The notes: generated from the sequence alone by a model not told the origin. DNA of 64,000 nucleotides from Lachnospiraceae bacterium (GCA_910576545.1 CAJTKM010000008.1:48268-112267); one strand, 5' to 3'. Shown: positions 7,913 through 17,498, numbered from the stretch's first letter. Program-made: numbers and translations.

Positions 7913-8069
7913 CCAGCTTTCGTATCTGTTTTTGTGTCAAGGCAGAACTTTGGTCTGGTTCGCAAAGCGAACGACTTAGAATGAGTCCCATTATACCGGC
8001 AGTCCCTCGAAAAAGGCTTCGTATAGCGGGCATAGCACGGCGTTGCCGTAGCCTGAGCCTTTTTTGACA
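7913..8069. repeat. Family C cruciform element, copy C1
   Basis: Bounded by a perfect 10-bp inverted repeat, TGTCAAAAAA (7913-7922) and TTTTTTGACA (8060-8069). The inside carries a GTTCGCAAAGCGAAC hairpin and the core ACTTAGAATGAGTCCCATT shared with copy C2. No coding capacity. Confidence 0.7.
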
Positions 8070-8091
8070 CGCTGGCATGGCTTCCCAGACA

Positions 8092-8358
8092 CTATTTCCG
8101 CCAAAGCTCATCTGCCGCGCAAAGGTCCTGTAATATCTTGCGGACCTCCCGGTGGGCGTGCCATTGGCGGTCTGTCAGTTCGTCCAGCGAAACATCGAAA
8201 ATATCGGCAATACGGATGAGCGTGGAAATATTCGGTTCATTCCGCCCGCTTTCGTAGTTGGAAATGGTCGTGTAATTAAACCCCAGCTTTGCAGCCAGCG
8301 TCTTTTGAGAAATGTTATATTCCTTGCGGAGAGAGCGTAATTTTTCTGCGAAGCTCAT
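8092..8358 (-). CDS. XRE-family transcriptional regulator
   Basis: An 88-residue protein starting MSFAEKLRSLRKEYN. The helix-turn-helix of the Cro/CI type spans residues 5-62 (SQKTLAAKLGFNYTTISNYE; FDVSLDELTDR). The short C-terminus (QWHAHREVRKILQDLCAADE) has no recognisable ligand domain. Start at 8358, with GAGGTA 9 nt upstream; further upstream codons in frame come from intergenic sequence including repeat D1. No obvious target operon is adjacent, so it may act elsewhere. Confidence 0.85.
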   Translation of the reverse strand: MSFAEKLRSLRKEYNISQKTLAAKLGFNYTTISNYESGRNEPNISTLIRIADIFDVSLDELTDRQWHAHREVRKILQDLCAADELWRK

Positions 8359-8385
8359 TGGCAATACCTCGTTTCCGGGAACATG

Positions 8386-8451
8386 GGCAGTATCGTCACA
8401 AGTGTCTGCACACGCCTTTCCGGCAAATTTTGTGGGCTTTTTCGTTAAAAA
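8386..8451. repeat. Family D 64-bp repeat, copy D1
   Basis: Nearly identical to 51613-51676. The shared core is CGTCACAAGTGTCTGCACA then GCCTTTCCGGCAAATT and a GGCTTTTT tail. It lies directly upstream of the XRE gene start. Confidence 0.8.
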
Positions 8452-8672
8452 TTCTTGCCATACCGCCCATCTGACGGCTCCGGTGCGCCACATTGTACGC
8501 CTGCGAATTTTTGCCTGAAATCCGACCCAATTATGCTCGAAAATATGTATACATGACTTATGACGGCACTGCCTGACAGACGATATGCACCATAAATTGA
8601 TTATACATCATATTTTATGTATGGTAAATAGCTTTTTGCAAAGAAAGAAATATTTTGTAACAGAAACGTCAT

Positions 8673-8700
8673 TTGCATTTTTGGAAAATTGTGATATACT
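8673..8700 (+). promoter_or_regulatory. Promoter of smpB
   Basis: TTGCAT (8673-8678), 16 bp, TATACT (8695-8700). Confidence 0.65.
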
Positions 8701-8742
8701 GTTTTAGGATACAAAAAATGCGGCGGAAAGGCGGTGGCTTGT

Positions 8743-9216
8743 ATGGCAAAGGGCAAAGGGACAAAACTGATTGCGCAGAACAAAAAAGCGTATCATGATT
8801 ATTTCATAGAAGAAACCATACAGGCAGGGCTTTCGCTTGCCGGAACAGAGGTAAAAAGCCTGCGGGCAGGCAAATGCAGCCTGAAGGAGAGCTTTATCCG
8901 TATGGAAAACGGCGAGGCTTTCGTCTATAACATGCATATCAGCCCGTATGAACAGGGGAATATCTTCAATAAAGACCCCCTGCGCCCGAGGCGGCTTTTG
9001 CTGCACAAGAGCGAGATACGCAAACTAGCGCACGAAAGCCAGGCGGCGGGGTACACAATTGTGCCGCTCAAGGTTTATTTTGACCGCAGTCTGGTAAAAA
9101 TGGATATTGCACTGGCAAAGGGCAAAAAGCTCTATGACAAGCGCGATACCATTGCTAAAAACGATATGCGCCGTCAGGCGGAAAAGGATTTCAAAATCCG
9201 AAACCTTACGCTGTAA
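8743..9216 (+). CDS. smpB: SsrA-binding protein SmpB
   Basis: A 157-residue RNA-binding protein starting [20 protein letters not shown]. Family motifs are [43 protein letters not shown] and the basic tail [15 protein letters not shown]. It binds tmRNA and delivers it to stalled ribosomes for trans-translation. Its RNA partner ssrA starts 17 bp downstream, so the two may share a transcript. A GTG at 8734 in the same frame is an alternative start; ATG 8743 with AAGGCGGTG upstream fits the family N-terminus better. Confidence 0.96.
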   Translation: MAKGKGTKLIAQNKKAYHDYFIEETIQAGLSLAGTEVKSLRAGKCSLKESFIRMENGEAFVYNMHISPYEQGNIFNKDPLRPRRLLLHKSEIRKLAHESQAAGYTIVPLKVYFDRSLVKMDIALAKGKKLYDKRDTIAKNDMRRQAEKDFKIRNLTL

Positions 9217-9232
9217 CGGAGCAGGGCATTCT

Positions 9233-9588
9233 GGGGATGTAATGGTTTCGACGGGGATCTTGAAAACAGGGACAGCCATCCGCGGGCCGGTTAACCGCGT
9301 CAACAAGCCGGAAAACTTTCTAAAAAGAAACGACAACAATAGAGAATTACTCGCTGCCTGATTAACGGCAGCCGTCGGACTCCGGCTTCCCGCAGCTGGA
9401 GAGCCCGGCGTCGACTCAGCGGGGCACTTTTCTGCTTAAGCTTTGCGGCAGGAAAAGACTCATGAAGCTACTGAGGCACGCAGCCTGTCATTCGGCGGCG
9501 TGACGAGGGAATGAGAAAAGACTGACTGTGATGGGAGAGGTTCTTGCAGATGGGTTTTCGGACAGGGGTTCGATTCCCCTCATCTCCA
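9233..9588 (+). ncRNA. ssrA: Transfer-messenger RNA (tmRNA)
   Basis: The 5' end GGGGATGTAATGGTTTCGAC and the 3' end GTTCGATTCCCCTCATCTCC are canonical. GGGGATG pairs with CATCTCC as the tRNA-like acceptor stem. The tag reading frame ends in NDNNRELLAA followed by TGA (near 9359-9361), so rescued proteins should carry a tag ending LLAA. CCA is not encoded after the discriminator A. It lies just downstream of smpB. The exact resume codon is not certain from sequence alone. Confidence 0.95.
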
Positions 9589-9619
9589 TACAGGCGCGTA
9601 CTATGCGCCAAAAAAAATT

Positions 9620-9648
9620 AAGGCTGGGCGGATACCCGGTCTTTTTTA
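9620..9648 (+). terminator. Intrinsic terminator of ssrA
   Basis: AAGGCTGGG pairs with CCCGGTCTT, followed by TTTT. Confidence 0.8.
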
Positions 9649-9737
9649 TGTGCAGATTGCGTTTCTTTCGAAAAATGGCGGAAATGTACCATTCCCGAAG
9701 ATTTGATAGTTTCTGATACTTTTTCGTTATCTTGTTT

Positions 9738-9766
9738 GATACGGTTCGATTCCCGTCATCCGCTTC
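9738..9766 (+). other. tRNA-like 3' half (T-arm and acceptor strand) without a recognisable 5' half
   Basis: ACGGTTCGATTCCCGT resembles a T-arm and is followed by CATCCGC, close to the tmRNA 3' end (GGTTCGATTCCCCTCATCTCC). I find no good D-arm or anticodon stem upstream; only a GCGGA at 9678-9682 could pair with TCCGC. It lies between two terminators. Confidence 0.35.
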
Positions 9767-9771
9767 TGATT

Positions 9772-9795
9772 AGCCCCGGGAAACGGGGCTTTTTG
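9772..9795 (+). terminator. Intrinsic terminator
   Basis: AGCCCCG-GGAAA-CGGGGCT followed by TTTT, downstream of the tRNA-like fragment. Confidence 0.8.
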
Positions 9796-9919
9796 TTTTT
9801 GGAATATATCTATATACATACGAGCTGCTTTTTTTCGGGAAAAAGGGTACACTATGTTTCAGGCAGGAAAGTTCAAAACGTCCGCTTACAAAAATAGGCA
9901 GCGCAAAACGGCAAAAGAC

Positions 9920-9948
9920 TTGAAATAAATTTCAAAAAGCGGTATACT
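9920..9948 (+). promoter_or_regulatory. Promoter of the NUDIX gene
   Basis: TTGAAA (9920-9925), 17 bp, TATACT (9943-9948). Confidence 0.75.
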
Positions 9949-9997
9949 ATTAACAATGCAGAAAAATGAAGAAAATGGAACAGGCGGAGGGAATGCG

Positions 9998-10468
9998 ATG
10001 ATAGAAGCAGTCAGCTGCGGCGGCGTCGTGATATACAAGTGGAAGATCCTTCTGCTGTATAAGAATCAAAATGGCAGATATATGGGCTGGGTACTGCCCA
10101 AAGGCACAGTGGAGGAAAATGAAACCTACCGGCAGACGGCTTTGCGCGAGGTAAAGGAGGAATCCGGCGCGACGGGTGAGATTATTAAATACGTTGGAAA
10201 GACGCAGTATACCTTTAAGGGAAGCGAGGACACCGTCAGCAAAACGGTACACTGGTATTTGATGAGCGCGAATTCCTTTTACTGCAAACCTCAAAGCGAG
10301 GAATACTTTGCTGACGCCGGATTTTATAAATTCCACGAGGCCTATCATCTGCTGAAATTCAACGATGAACGCCAGATTCTGAAAAAGGCATATTATGAAT
10401 ACAGCGAAATGCGCAAAAATAAAGAATTCCTGCGCAGAAAATTTAGCGAGAGGAACAGCAAACCATAA
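9998..10468 (+). CDS. NUDIX hydrolase
   Basis: A 156-residue protein starting MIEAVSCGGVVIYK. The complete Nudix box is present at about residues 43-65: GTVEEN-E, then RQTALREVKEESG, giving GX5EX7REVXEEXG. It should hydrolyse a nucleoside diphosphate linked to another moiety; the substrate cannot be read from the sequence. An in-frame ATG at 9956 lies right behind the -10 box, so I prefer ATG 9998, which has GGAGGG 6 nt ahead. The C-terminus is Lys/Arg rich (EMRKNKEFLRRKFSERNSKP). The next gene begins 22 bp later and is probably co-transcribed. Confidence 0.88.
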   Translation: MIEAVSCGGVVIYKWKILLLYKNQNGRYMGWVLPKGTVEENETYRQTALREVKEESGATGEIIKYVGKTQYTFKGSEDTVSKTVHWYLMSANSFYCKPQSEEYFADAGFYKFHEAYHLLKFNDERQILKKAYYEYSEMRKNKEFLRRKFSERNSKP

Positions 10469-10490
10469 ATTTTTAAGGAGAGATGCGGTT

Positions 10491-10787
10491 ATGAAAAAAT
10501 GTTTTGAAGTAAGGCCCGGGTTTGACGACCTGAAGGAACGTATTGTTGTGCTGAAAGACGAAACAGACAAAAAGACACTGTTCGCGGTTATTGCAATCGT
10601 TGCGGCAGTCATGATTGCGGTTACGGCAGGCGTGATTTATCTGTTGAAAACGCGCATGGACGATGATTTCGATGAAGACTGGGATTATGACTGGGATGAT
10701 ATGGAGGACGAGTTCTGCGAGGATAATGGCGAATGCTGCTGCACAGACAGCGATGTAGATGATTCCGTAAAAGTAGAACAGGTTTAA
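10491..10787 (+). CDS. Small single-pass membrane protein with acidic Cys-containing tail
   Basis: A 98-residue protein that I cannot assign. Residues 1-30 are cytoplasmic-like (MKKCFEVRPGFDDLKERIVV), residues about 32-55 form one membrane helix (LFAVIAIVAAVMIAVTAGVIYLL), and the rest is strongly acidic (DDDFDEDWDYDWDDMEDEF) with a Cys cluster, ECCCTD. AAGGAG lies 10 nt upstream of ATG 10491. Clostridial genomes commonly carry such proteins of unknown role; an acidic extracytoplasmic tail could bind cations, which is speculation. Confidence 0.7.
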   Translation: MKKCFEVRPGFDDLKERIVVLKDETDKKTLFAVIAIVAAVMIAVTAGVIYLLKTRMDDDFDEDWDYDWDDMEDEFCEDNGECCCTDSDVDDSVKVEQV

Positions 10788-10806
10788 TCTGCGGCAAAGG
10801 AAAAAA

Positions 10807-10830
10807 GGGGCGCGGCTGGGTCTGCGCCCC
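10807..10830 (-). terminator. GC-rich hairpin; T-run only on the minus strand
   Basis: GGGGCGCGGCTGGGTCTGCGCCCC. On the plus strand no T-run follows, but on the minus strand the stem is followed by TTTTTTCC. It may still end or slow the upstream transcript. Confidence 0.45.
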
Positions 10831-10898
10831 ATAAGGCGGTTTGGCTGAAGAAAGCGCATTGTTTTCTTCAGCCAACAGCCATGATGGAATATCTTTTT

Positions 10899-10938
10899 TT
10901 ACCGTTAATGGGACAAAAAGCGCATAATAGGGACAAAA
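10899..10938 (+). promoter_or_regulatory. cggR promoter with CggR-like tandem operator
   Basis: A -10 box CATAAT (10923-10928) and weak -35 TTACCG (10899-10904) overlap two direct repeats GGGACAAAA at 10910-10918 and 10930-10938. The repeats are exactly 20 bp apart, two helical turns. Bacillus CggR binds tandem CGGGAC/TGTC elements in this arrangement, so autoregulation is likely. Confidence 0.7.
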
Positions 10939-10963
10939 TACAGCCAGAATAGGTGGGTAACAA

Positions 10964-11992
10964 GTGGAACGAAAATTGCAGCTACTGAAGAAAATTGCAC
11001 CGGATTTGACGGAGGAATTTATCAAACGCTACCGGGTATTGAAAACAATACGGCTCCTGCAGCCCTGCGGGCGGCGGCTGGTGGTCTGTTCCCTGGGAAT
11101 GACGGAGCGGACAGTGCGCAGCGAGATTGAACGGCTCAGCGCGCAGGAGCTGGTGAAAGTGTCGAAAATCGGCATGAGCCTGACAGAAGCCGGAACGGAT
11201 GTTCTGCGGGGGCTGGAAGAAGTATTTTCCGCGCTGACAGGGCTTTCTGTGCTGGAAGAACGGCTGGGAAGCGCGCTGGGCGCAAGAAAAGTATATATTG
11301 CACAGGGCGACAGTGATGACAGCGAGCGGGCGAAAAAAGAAATGGGCCAGCTTGCAGCAAAGGCTCTGCTGGAAAATGCGGCGGAGGAGCGAAGAATTGC
11401 GATTACGGGAGGGTCAACAATGGCGGAGCTGGTACAGGCAGTACCGGAAATGACCTCCCGGATGGCGCGAATGGTGCTGCCGGCGCGGGGCAGTGTTGGG
11501 CGGAAACTGGAATTGCAGGCGGATACGCTGGCGGCGAAGCTGGCGGAAAAGCTGCTTTCGGATTACCGCATGCTGCATTTGCCGGATAACCTGAGCGCGC
11601 ATGTGCTGGAAGAAATGAAGCAGGACCCGGAGGTTGCGGAAACGATAGAGGAAATGAAACAGGCGGATATTCTGCTTTTGGGCGTTGGCAACGCACTGGA
11701 AATGGCCGAGCGGCGGAGGCTGGACGCGGGCATATGCGGACAGCTGCAGCGGGACGGCGCGGTTGCGGAGGCCTGCGGTTATTATTTCGATGCAAAAGGG
11801 AATATTGTTTATGAAACGTGTTCTATTGGCATTGACTTCAATGAGATTCAAAATGCTGAATGCGTCATTGTAATGGCGGGCGGCAGGCGGAAGGCGGAGA
11901 GCCTGATGGCGGTCAGCCACAGTATTTCGAGCGGGATTTTTGTTACGGACGAGGGCGCCGCGCTGGAGATGCTGCATTTGGCAGGGAAATAA
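10964..11992 (+). CDS. cggR: Central glycolytic genes regulator (SorC/DeoR family)
   Basis: A 342-residue repressor. The N-terminal winged helix covers about residues 20-75 (LGMTERTVRSEIERLSAQEL) and the C-terminal SorC-type sugar-phosphate domain covers about 90-340 (AITGGSTMAELVQAV; ILLLGVGNALEMAER; SIGIDFNEIQNAECVIVMAGG). In Bacillus it represses the lower glycolysis operon until fructose-1,6-bisphosphate binds. The start is GTG 10964 behind AGGTGGGT. It heads the pgk-tpiA-gpmI-eno cluster. The usual gapA gene that follows cggR is absent; a 353-bp repeat-filled gap stands in its place. Confidence 0.93.
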   Translation: MERKLQLLKKIAPDLTEEFIKRYRVLKTIRLLQPCGRRLVVCSLGMTERTVRSEIERLSAQELVKVSKIGMSLTEAGTDVLRGLEEVFSALTGLSVLEERLGSALGARKVYIAQGDSDDSERAKKEMGQLAAKALLENAAEERRIAITGGSTMAELVQAVPEMTSRMARMVLPARGSVGRKLELQADTLAAKLAEKLLSDYRMLHLPDNLSAHVLEEMKQDPEVAETIEEMKQADILLLGVGNALEMAERRRLDAGICGQLQRDGAVAEACGYYFDAKGNIVYETCSIGIDFNEIQNAECVIVMAGGRRKAESLMAVSHSISSGIFVTDEGAALEMLHLAGK

Positions 11993-12000
11993 AAAAGATT

Positions 12001-12060
12001 AAGACCTTGGGGCTTTGCCCCAAACCCTGCAAGGGCTTTCAGCCCTTGACCCATTTGCTG
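12001..12060 (+). repeat. Family A repeat, copy A5
   Basis: AAGACCTTGGGGCTTTGCCC then CAAGGGCTTTCAGCCCTTG; the third hairpin is degenerate (ends CCATTTGCTG). It starts 9 bp after the cggR stop. Confidence 0.8.
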
Positions 12061-12092
12061 CAAAACTGTGTTTTGCGGGAGAATCATTATTT

Positions 12093-12130
12093 TTAGAACT
12101 TATCCGTAAATAATTTACGGACAGGTTCTT
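12093..12130. repeat. Family B MITE-like element, copy B2 (minimal form)
   Basis: 38 bp consisting of just the two inverted ends, TTAGAACTTATCCGTAAAT and AATTTACGGACAGGTTCTT, with no interior. Confidence 0.8.
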
Positions 12131-12135
12131 CGTGT

Positions 12136-12316
12136 CAGACACATGCTATGCGTCAGGCAGTAAAGTATGAAGGCAGCCCCTTTTCATAAGGTACTGGAAA
12201 GAAATCAGGGCATGCAGCGTGGTTTTGCGAAGCAAAGTACTGATTCGGGCTTGCAGGGGGTGGGACAGCGTCCCGCGGTTTTCGCAGGAATGGAAGGCAG
12301 TGCCACAAGGTCTTAC
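12136..12316 (-). repeat. Degenerate family A repeat, copy A6 (reverse)
   Basis: Holds CACATGCTATGCGTC, GCTTGCAGGGGGTGGGACAG, CGTCCCGCGG and a final AAGGTCTTA just before the pgk ribosome binding site. About 70 bp of unrelated sequence interrupts it. Confidence 0.55.
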
Positions 12317-12345
12317 GGTTCTAATATAAGGAAGGAGAATTGCAG

Positions 12346-13539
12346 ATGCTGAATAAAAAGACAGTAGACGATTTGCAGGTAAAAGGGAAGCGGGTGTTGC
12401 TCCGGTGCGATTTTAACGTACCTTTGCAGGACGGTGTAATCACAGACGAAAACAGGATAACGGCAGCCCTGCCGACCATTCAAAAATTGGTGGATGATGG
12501 TGCGAAAGTTATCCTATGCTCCCATATGGGCAAACCCAAGGGCGAACCGAAGCCGGAACTTTCACTTGCGCCTGTTGCAAAGCGGCTTTCCGGGCTTTTG
12601 GGAAAAGATGTAGTTTTTGCGAAGGACGATACAGTCGTAGGCGAAAACGCCAGGGCGGCTGTGGCGAAAATGCAGGACGGTGACGTTGTTCTGCTGGAAA
12701 ACACACGCTACCGCAAGGAAGAAACGAAAAACGAAGAAACCTTCAGCAAAGAACTGGCTTCTCTGGCGGATATTTTTGTCAATGACGCGTTCGGCAGCAG
12801 CCACCGCGCGCATTGCTCCACAGTCGGCGTGACGGCGTTTGTACAGGAATCTGCGGTCGGCTACCTGATGGAAAAGGAAATTGCGTTCCTCGGCAATGCC
12901 GTAAATAATCCGGAACGCCCGTTTGTTGCCATTTTGGGCGGCTCGAAGGTTTCCGATAAAATCAATGTAATCCGCAACCTGTTGGAAAAGGTGGATACGC
13001 TTATCATCGGCGGCGGTATGGCGTATACATTTTCTGCGGCGGAGGGCGGCAAAATCGGCACGTCCCTGCTGGAGGAGGACAAAATCCCTTACGCGCTGGA
13101 CATGATGAAACAGGCAAAAGAGAAGGGCGTGCGTTTCCTGACGCCTGTGGATACAGTAATCGCGAAGGAATTTAAGAATGATACGGAATATAAGACCGTA
13201 ACGGCGGGCGAAATTCCCGATGGCTGGATGGGTCTGGATATTGGCGAAAAAACGAGGGAACTGTTTGCGGATGCGATTAAGGGCGCGAAAACGGTCGTTT
13301 GGAACGGGCCGATGGGCGTATTTGAATTTGAGAATTTCGCGGGAGGCACAAAGGCGGTTGCGGAAGCAATGGCGGCAATCAACGCGACAACAATTATCGG
13401 CGGCGGCGATTCTGCGGCGGCGGTCAACCAGATGGGTTATGGCGAAAAAATGTCCCATATTTCTACGGGCGGCGGCGCGTCTTTGGAATTTTTGGAAGGA
13501 AAGGAACTGCCCGGCGTAGCGGCAGTTGACGATAAATAA
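12346..13539 (+). CDS. pgk: Phosphoglycerate kinase
   Basis: A 397-residue glycolytic enzyme converting 1,3-bisphosphoglycerate and ADP to 3-phosphoglycerate and ATP. The substrate-binding motif is [10 protein letters not shown], with [35 protein letters not shown] and the nucleotide loop [11 protein letters not shown] near the C-terminus. Length is standard for bacteria. I chose ATG 12346 ([10 protein letters not shown]); the TTG at 12340 is less likely because AAGGAG lies 8 nt ahead of the ATG. The tpiA gene starts 16 bp after its stop, so the two are co-transcribed. Confidence 0.97.
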   Translation: MLNKKTVDDLQVKGKRVLLRCDFNVPLQDGVITDENRITAALPTIQKLVDDGAKVILCSHMGKPKGEPKPELSLAPVAKRLSGLLGKDVVFAKDDTVVGENARAAVAKMQDGDVVLLENTRYRKEETKNEETFSKELASLADIFVNDAFGSSHRAHCSTVGVTAFVQESAVGYLMEKEIAFLGNAVNNPERPFVAILGGSKVSDKINVIRNLLEKVDTLIIGGGMAYTFSAAEGGKIGTSLLEEDKIPYALDMMKQAKEKGVRFLTPVDTVIAKEFKNDTEYKTVTAGEIPDGWMGLDIGEKTRELFADAIKGAKTVVWNGPMGVFEFENFAGGTKAVAEAMAAINATTIIGGGDSAAAVNQMGYGEKMSHISTGGGASLEFLEGKELPGVAAVDDK

Positions 13540-13555
13540 GGAAGGATGGGGAACC

Positions 13556-14299
13556 ATGAGGAAGAAAATTATAGCCGGGAACTGGAAAATGAATAAAACG
13601 CCGAAGGAAGCGGCAGAGTTTTGCAGAATGATAAAGGAGAAAGCTGCATCCAATGAGGCGGAAGTCGTTTTCTGCGTGCCTTTTGTGGACTTGTATCCTG
13701 TTTTGGAGGAATTGAGGGGCAGCGGCATCGGCGTTGGTGCGGAGAATATGCACTTTGAGGACAGCGGCGCGTTTACCGGAGAGGTTTCTGCGCTTATGCT
13801 GAAGGAAATGGGCGTAGAATATGTTGTTTTGGGACATTCGGAACGGCGGCAGTATTTTGGTGAAACAGACGAAACAGTGAATAAAAAAGTAAAAAAGGCT
13901 TTGGCGGCAGGGCTTGTGCCTATCATGTGCTGCGGGGAAACGCTGGAACAGCGTGAAGCCGGCATTACGATTGAATGGGTGCGTATGCAGGTGAAATGTG
14001 GGCTTTTGGGCGTTTCTGCGGCAGATGCGGCAAAGGTTGTTGTAGCATATGAGCCGATTTGGGCAATTGGTACGGGTAAAACAGCGACTTCGGAGCAGGC
14101 ACAGGAGGTCTGCCATGCTATCCGCGAGGTGCTGACGGAAATGTACGGCAAGGAAACGGCGGAACAGATGCGGGTACAGTACGGCGGCAGTGTGAATGCG
14201 AAGAACGCGGCGGAGCTGTTCGCAATGGCGGACATTGACGGCGGGCTGGTTGGCGGTGCAAGCCTGAAAGAAGAATTTGTGAGCATTGTGCATTATTAA
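13556..14299 (+). CDS. tpiA: Triosephosphate isomerase
   Basis: A 247-residue TIM-barrel enzyme interconverting dihydroxyacetone phosphate and glyceraldehyde 3-phosphate. Catalytic motifs are present: AGNWKMN (Lys), [10 protein letters not shown] (His), [17 protein letters not shown] (Glu and loop 6), and YGGSVNAKN for phosphate binding. Start at ATG 13556 behind GGAAGGATGGGG. Second structural gene of the cggR cluster; a 267-bp repeat-containing spacer separates it from gpmI. Confidence 0.97.
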   Translation: MRKKIIAGNWKMNKTPKEAAEFCRMIKEKAASNEAEVVFCVPFVDLYPVLEELRGSGIGVGAENMHFEDSGAFTGEVSALMLKEMGVEYVVLGHSERRQYFGETDETVNKKVKKALAAGLVPIMCCGETLEQREAGITIEWVRMQVKCGLLGVSAADAAKVVVAYEPIWAIGTGKTATSEQAQEVCHAIREVLTEMYGKETAEQMRVQYGGSVNAKNAAELFAMADIDGGLVGGASLKEEFVSIVHY

Positions 14300-14400
14300 G
14301 GCTCTGGGGGCGCCGTCCCCAAATCCCCTGCAAGGGACGCTGTCCCTTGAAAAGCTATGGGGCTCTGCCCCATACCCCGCCCGCTTTCTTTCGGAGAAAG
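14298..14400 (+). repeat. Family A repeat, copy A7 (expanded)
   Basis: Hairpins GGGGGCGCCGTCCCC, GCAAGGGACGCTGTCCCTTG and GGGGCTCTGCCCC occur in tandem, followed by a CCGCTTTCTTTCGGAGAAAGCGG-like hairpin. It starts at the tpiA stop codon. Confidence 0.7.
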
Positions 14401-14451
14401 CGGGGCAAAGAACTTTACTATGGAAAACTACGTTTTCCGAAGATAAGATTT

Positions 14452-14560
14452 GAAACTCCCTTGTATGTGCCCCATCGCATGAAATGCGATGGCAAATGGG
14501 TCAAGGGAGGAACTCCCTTGTGGGAGTTTGAGGGTGAAACCCTCAAGGATTTTAAGGAGG
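14452..14560 (-). repeat. Family A repeat, copy A8 (reverse), adjoining the gpmI RBS
   Basis: CATCGCATGAAATGCGATGG hairpin, AAGGGAGGAACTCCCTTG hairpin and GAGGGTGAAACCCTC hairpin; AGGATTTTAAGGAGG follows as the gpmI ribosome binding site. Confidence 0.65.
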
Positions 14561-14566
14561 CCAGAA

Positions 14567-16114
14567 ATGGAAAAGAAAACGACAGTTTTGATGATATTGG
14601 ACGGCTTCGGCATCAATGATAAAACAGACGGCAACGCCATTAAACAGGCAGATACCCCTGTGCTGGACGGGATACTGAAAAAATACCCCAGCGTAAAAGG
14701 CTACGCCAGCGGCCGCGCTGTCGGCCTGCCGGAGGGCCAGATGGGCAATTCCGAGGTCGGCCACCTGAATATCGGCGCGGGCCGTATTGTTTATCAGGAA
14801 CTGACCCGCATCACGAAAGCCATTGAGGACGGGGATTTCTATGAAAACCCTGAGCTTCTGGCGGCTGTGGAGCATTGTCGGAAAAATAATTCCGCACTGC
14901 ATTTCTGCGGCCTGCTTTCCGATGGCGGCGTACACAGCCATAATACACATCTGTATGCCTTTTTGCGGCTGGCGAAACGCGCGGGATTGGAAAAGGTTTT
15001 TGTCCATGTGTTCCTGGACGGCAGGGATACGCCGCCTTCCTCCGGCGCAGATTATACGGCGCAGCTGGAGGAAAAGCTTCGGGAAACCGGCATCGGGAAG
15101 ATCGCAACGGTTGCGGGACGTTATTACGCCATGGACCGTGACAAACGCTGGGAACGCGTGCAGGAGGCGTATAATGCTATGACGCTGGGGCGCGGGACAA
15201 CGGCAACGGACGCTGTCAGCGCAGTCCGCGCATCTTACGAAAAAGGTGTGACAGATGAATTTGTACTGCCGACTGTGATTGTGGACGAAGATGGCAGGGC
15301 GTTGGGCAAAATCAACGACCATGACGCTGTTGTCTGCTTCAATTTCCGTCCGGACAGGGCAAGGGAAATTACAAGGAGCCTTTGCGACCCGGATTTTGAC
15401 GGTTTTGTGCGAGAAAAGGCTGTACAGGACCTGAAGATGATTTGCTTCACAGAATATGATGTGACGATACCCAATAAAACGGTTGCGTTTAAGCCCCAGC
15501 GGCTGACAAACACGCTTGGGGAATATATTTCGTTTCTTGGGCTGAAACAGCTCAGAACGGCAGAAACAGAGAAATACGCCCATGTGACGTTTTTCTTCAA
15601 CGGCGGCGTGGAGGAGCCAAATCCGAATGAGGACAGATGGCTTGTGCCGTCGCCGAAAGTAGCGACGTATGATTTGCAGCCGGAGATGAGTGCGGCCGGC
15701 GTGACGGATGGGCTTGTACGTGCGCTTTTGTCGAAGGAATACGATTTGATTATTGTAAACTACGCTAACTCTGATATGGTAGGACATACCGGAATCATGG
15801 AGGCGGCTGTGAAGGCTGTCGAGGCTGTCGATGCCTGCATTGGCAGGGTGATGAAGGCTTTGCTGGAGGTCGGAGGGCAAATGTTTATCTGTGCGGACCA
15901 CGGCAACAGCGACCAGATGGTTGATTACGAAAGCGGTGAACCGTTTACGGCGCATACCACGAACCCTGTGCCGTTTATATTGGTGAACGCGGGCGACGGC
16001 ATTGGCCTGCGGGACGGCGGCAAGCTGGCGGATATTGCGCCGACGCTGCTGGAGATGATGGGCTTGCCGAAGCCGAAGGAAATGACGGGCGAAAGCTTAT
16101 TGCAAAGCAAATGA
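14567..16114 (+). CDS. gpmI: 2,3-bisphosphoglycerate-independent phosphoglycerate mutase
   Basis: A 515-residue alkaline-phosphatase-superfamily enzyme that interconverts 3- and 2-phosphoglycerate using two Mn2+ ions. Motifs are VLMILDGFGIND (first metal Asp), QMGNSEVGHLNIGAGR (catalytic Ser), HVFLDGRDTPP, the phosphatase-type NYANSDMVGHTG and FICADHGNSDQM (second metal site), and AHTTNPVPFI. Start at ATG 14567 (MEKKTTVLM) with TAAGGAGG 8 nt upstream; the frame extends upstream into repeat A8. Part of the glycolytic cluster. Mn2+-dependent GpmI is typical of spore formers. Confidence 0.97.
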   Translation: MEKKTTVLMILDGFGINDKTDGNAIKQADTPVLDGILKKYPSVKGYASGRAVGLPEGQMGNSEVGHLNIGAGRIVYQELTRITKAIEDGDFYENPELLAAVEHCRKNNSALHFCGLLSDGGVHSHNTHLYAFLRLAKRAGLEKVFVHVFLDGRDTPPSSGADYTAQLEEKLRETGIGKIATVAGRYYAMDRDKRWERVQEAYNAMTLGRGTTATDAVSAVRASYEKGVTDEFVLPTVIVDEDGRALGKINDHDAVVCFNFRPDRAREITRSLCDPDFDGFVREKAVQDLKMICFTEYDVTIPNKTVAFKPQRLTNTLGEYISFLGLKQLRTAETEKYAHVTFFFNGGVEEPNPNEDRWLVPSPKVATYDLQPEMSAAGVTDGLVRALLSKEYDLIIVNYANSDMVGHTGIMEAAVKAVEAVDACIGRVMKALLEVGGQMFICADHGNSDQMVDYESGEPFTAHTTNPVPFILVNAGDGIGLRDGGKLADIAPTLLEMMGLPKPKEMTGESLLQSK

Positions 16115-16120
16115 ACCTTC

Positions 16121-16151
16121 GCTTGACAGGGGGATATACCCTTTGTCAAGC
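16121..16151 (+). promoter_or_regulatory. Hairpin between gpmI and eno, no T-run
   Basis: GCTTGACA (16121-16128) pairs with TGTCAAGC (16144-16151), extended by GGG/CCC. With no T-run it is unlikely to be a full terminator; it could set transcript stability or be an RNA processing site within the operon. Confidence 0.55.
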
Positions 16152-16169
16152 AAAGGTACTATATTTTAA

Positions 16170-17498
<1,329 letters not shown>

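Noticed and set aside
10807..10830. Intrinsic terminator for the NUDIX unit on the plus strand
   Set aside because: The stem is strong but no T-run follows on that strand; recorded only as a hairpin with minus-strand polarity.
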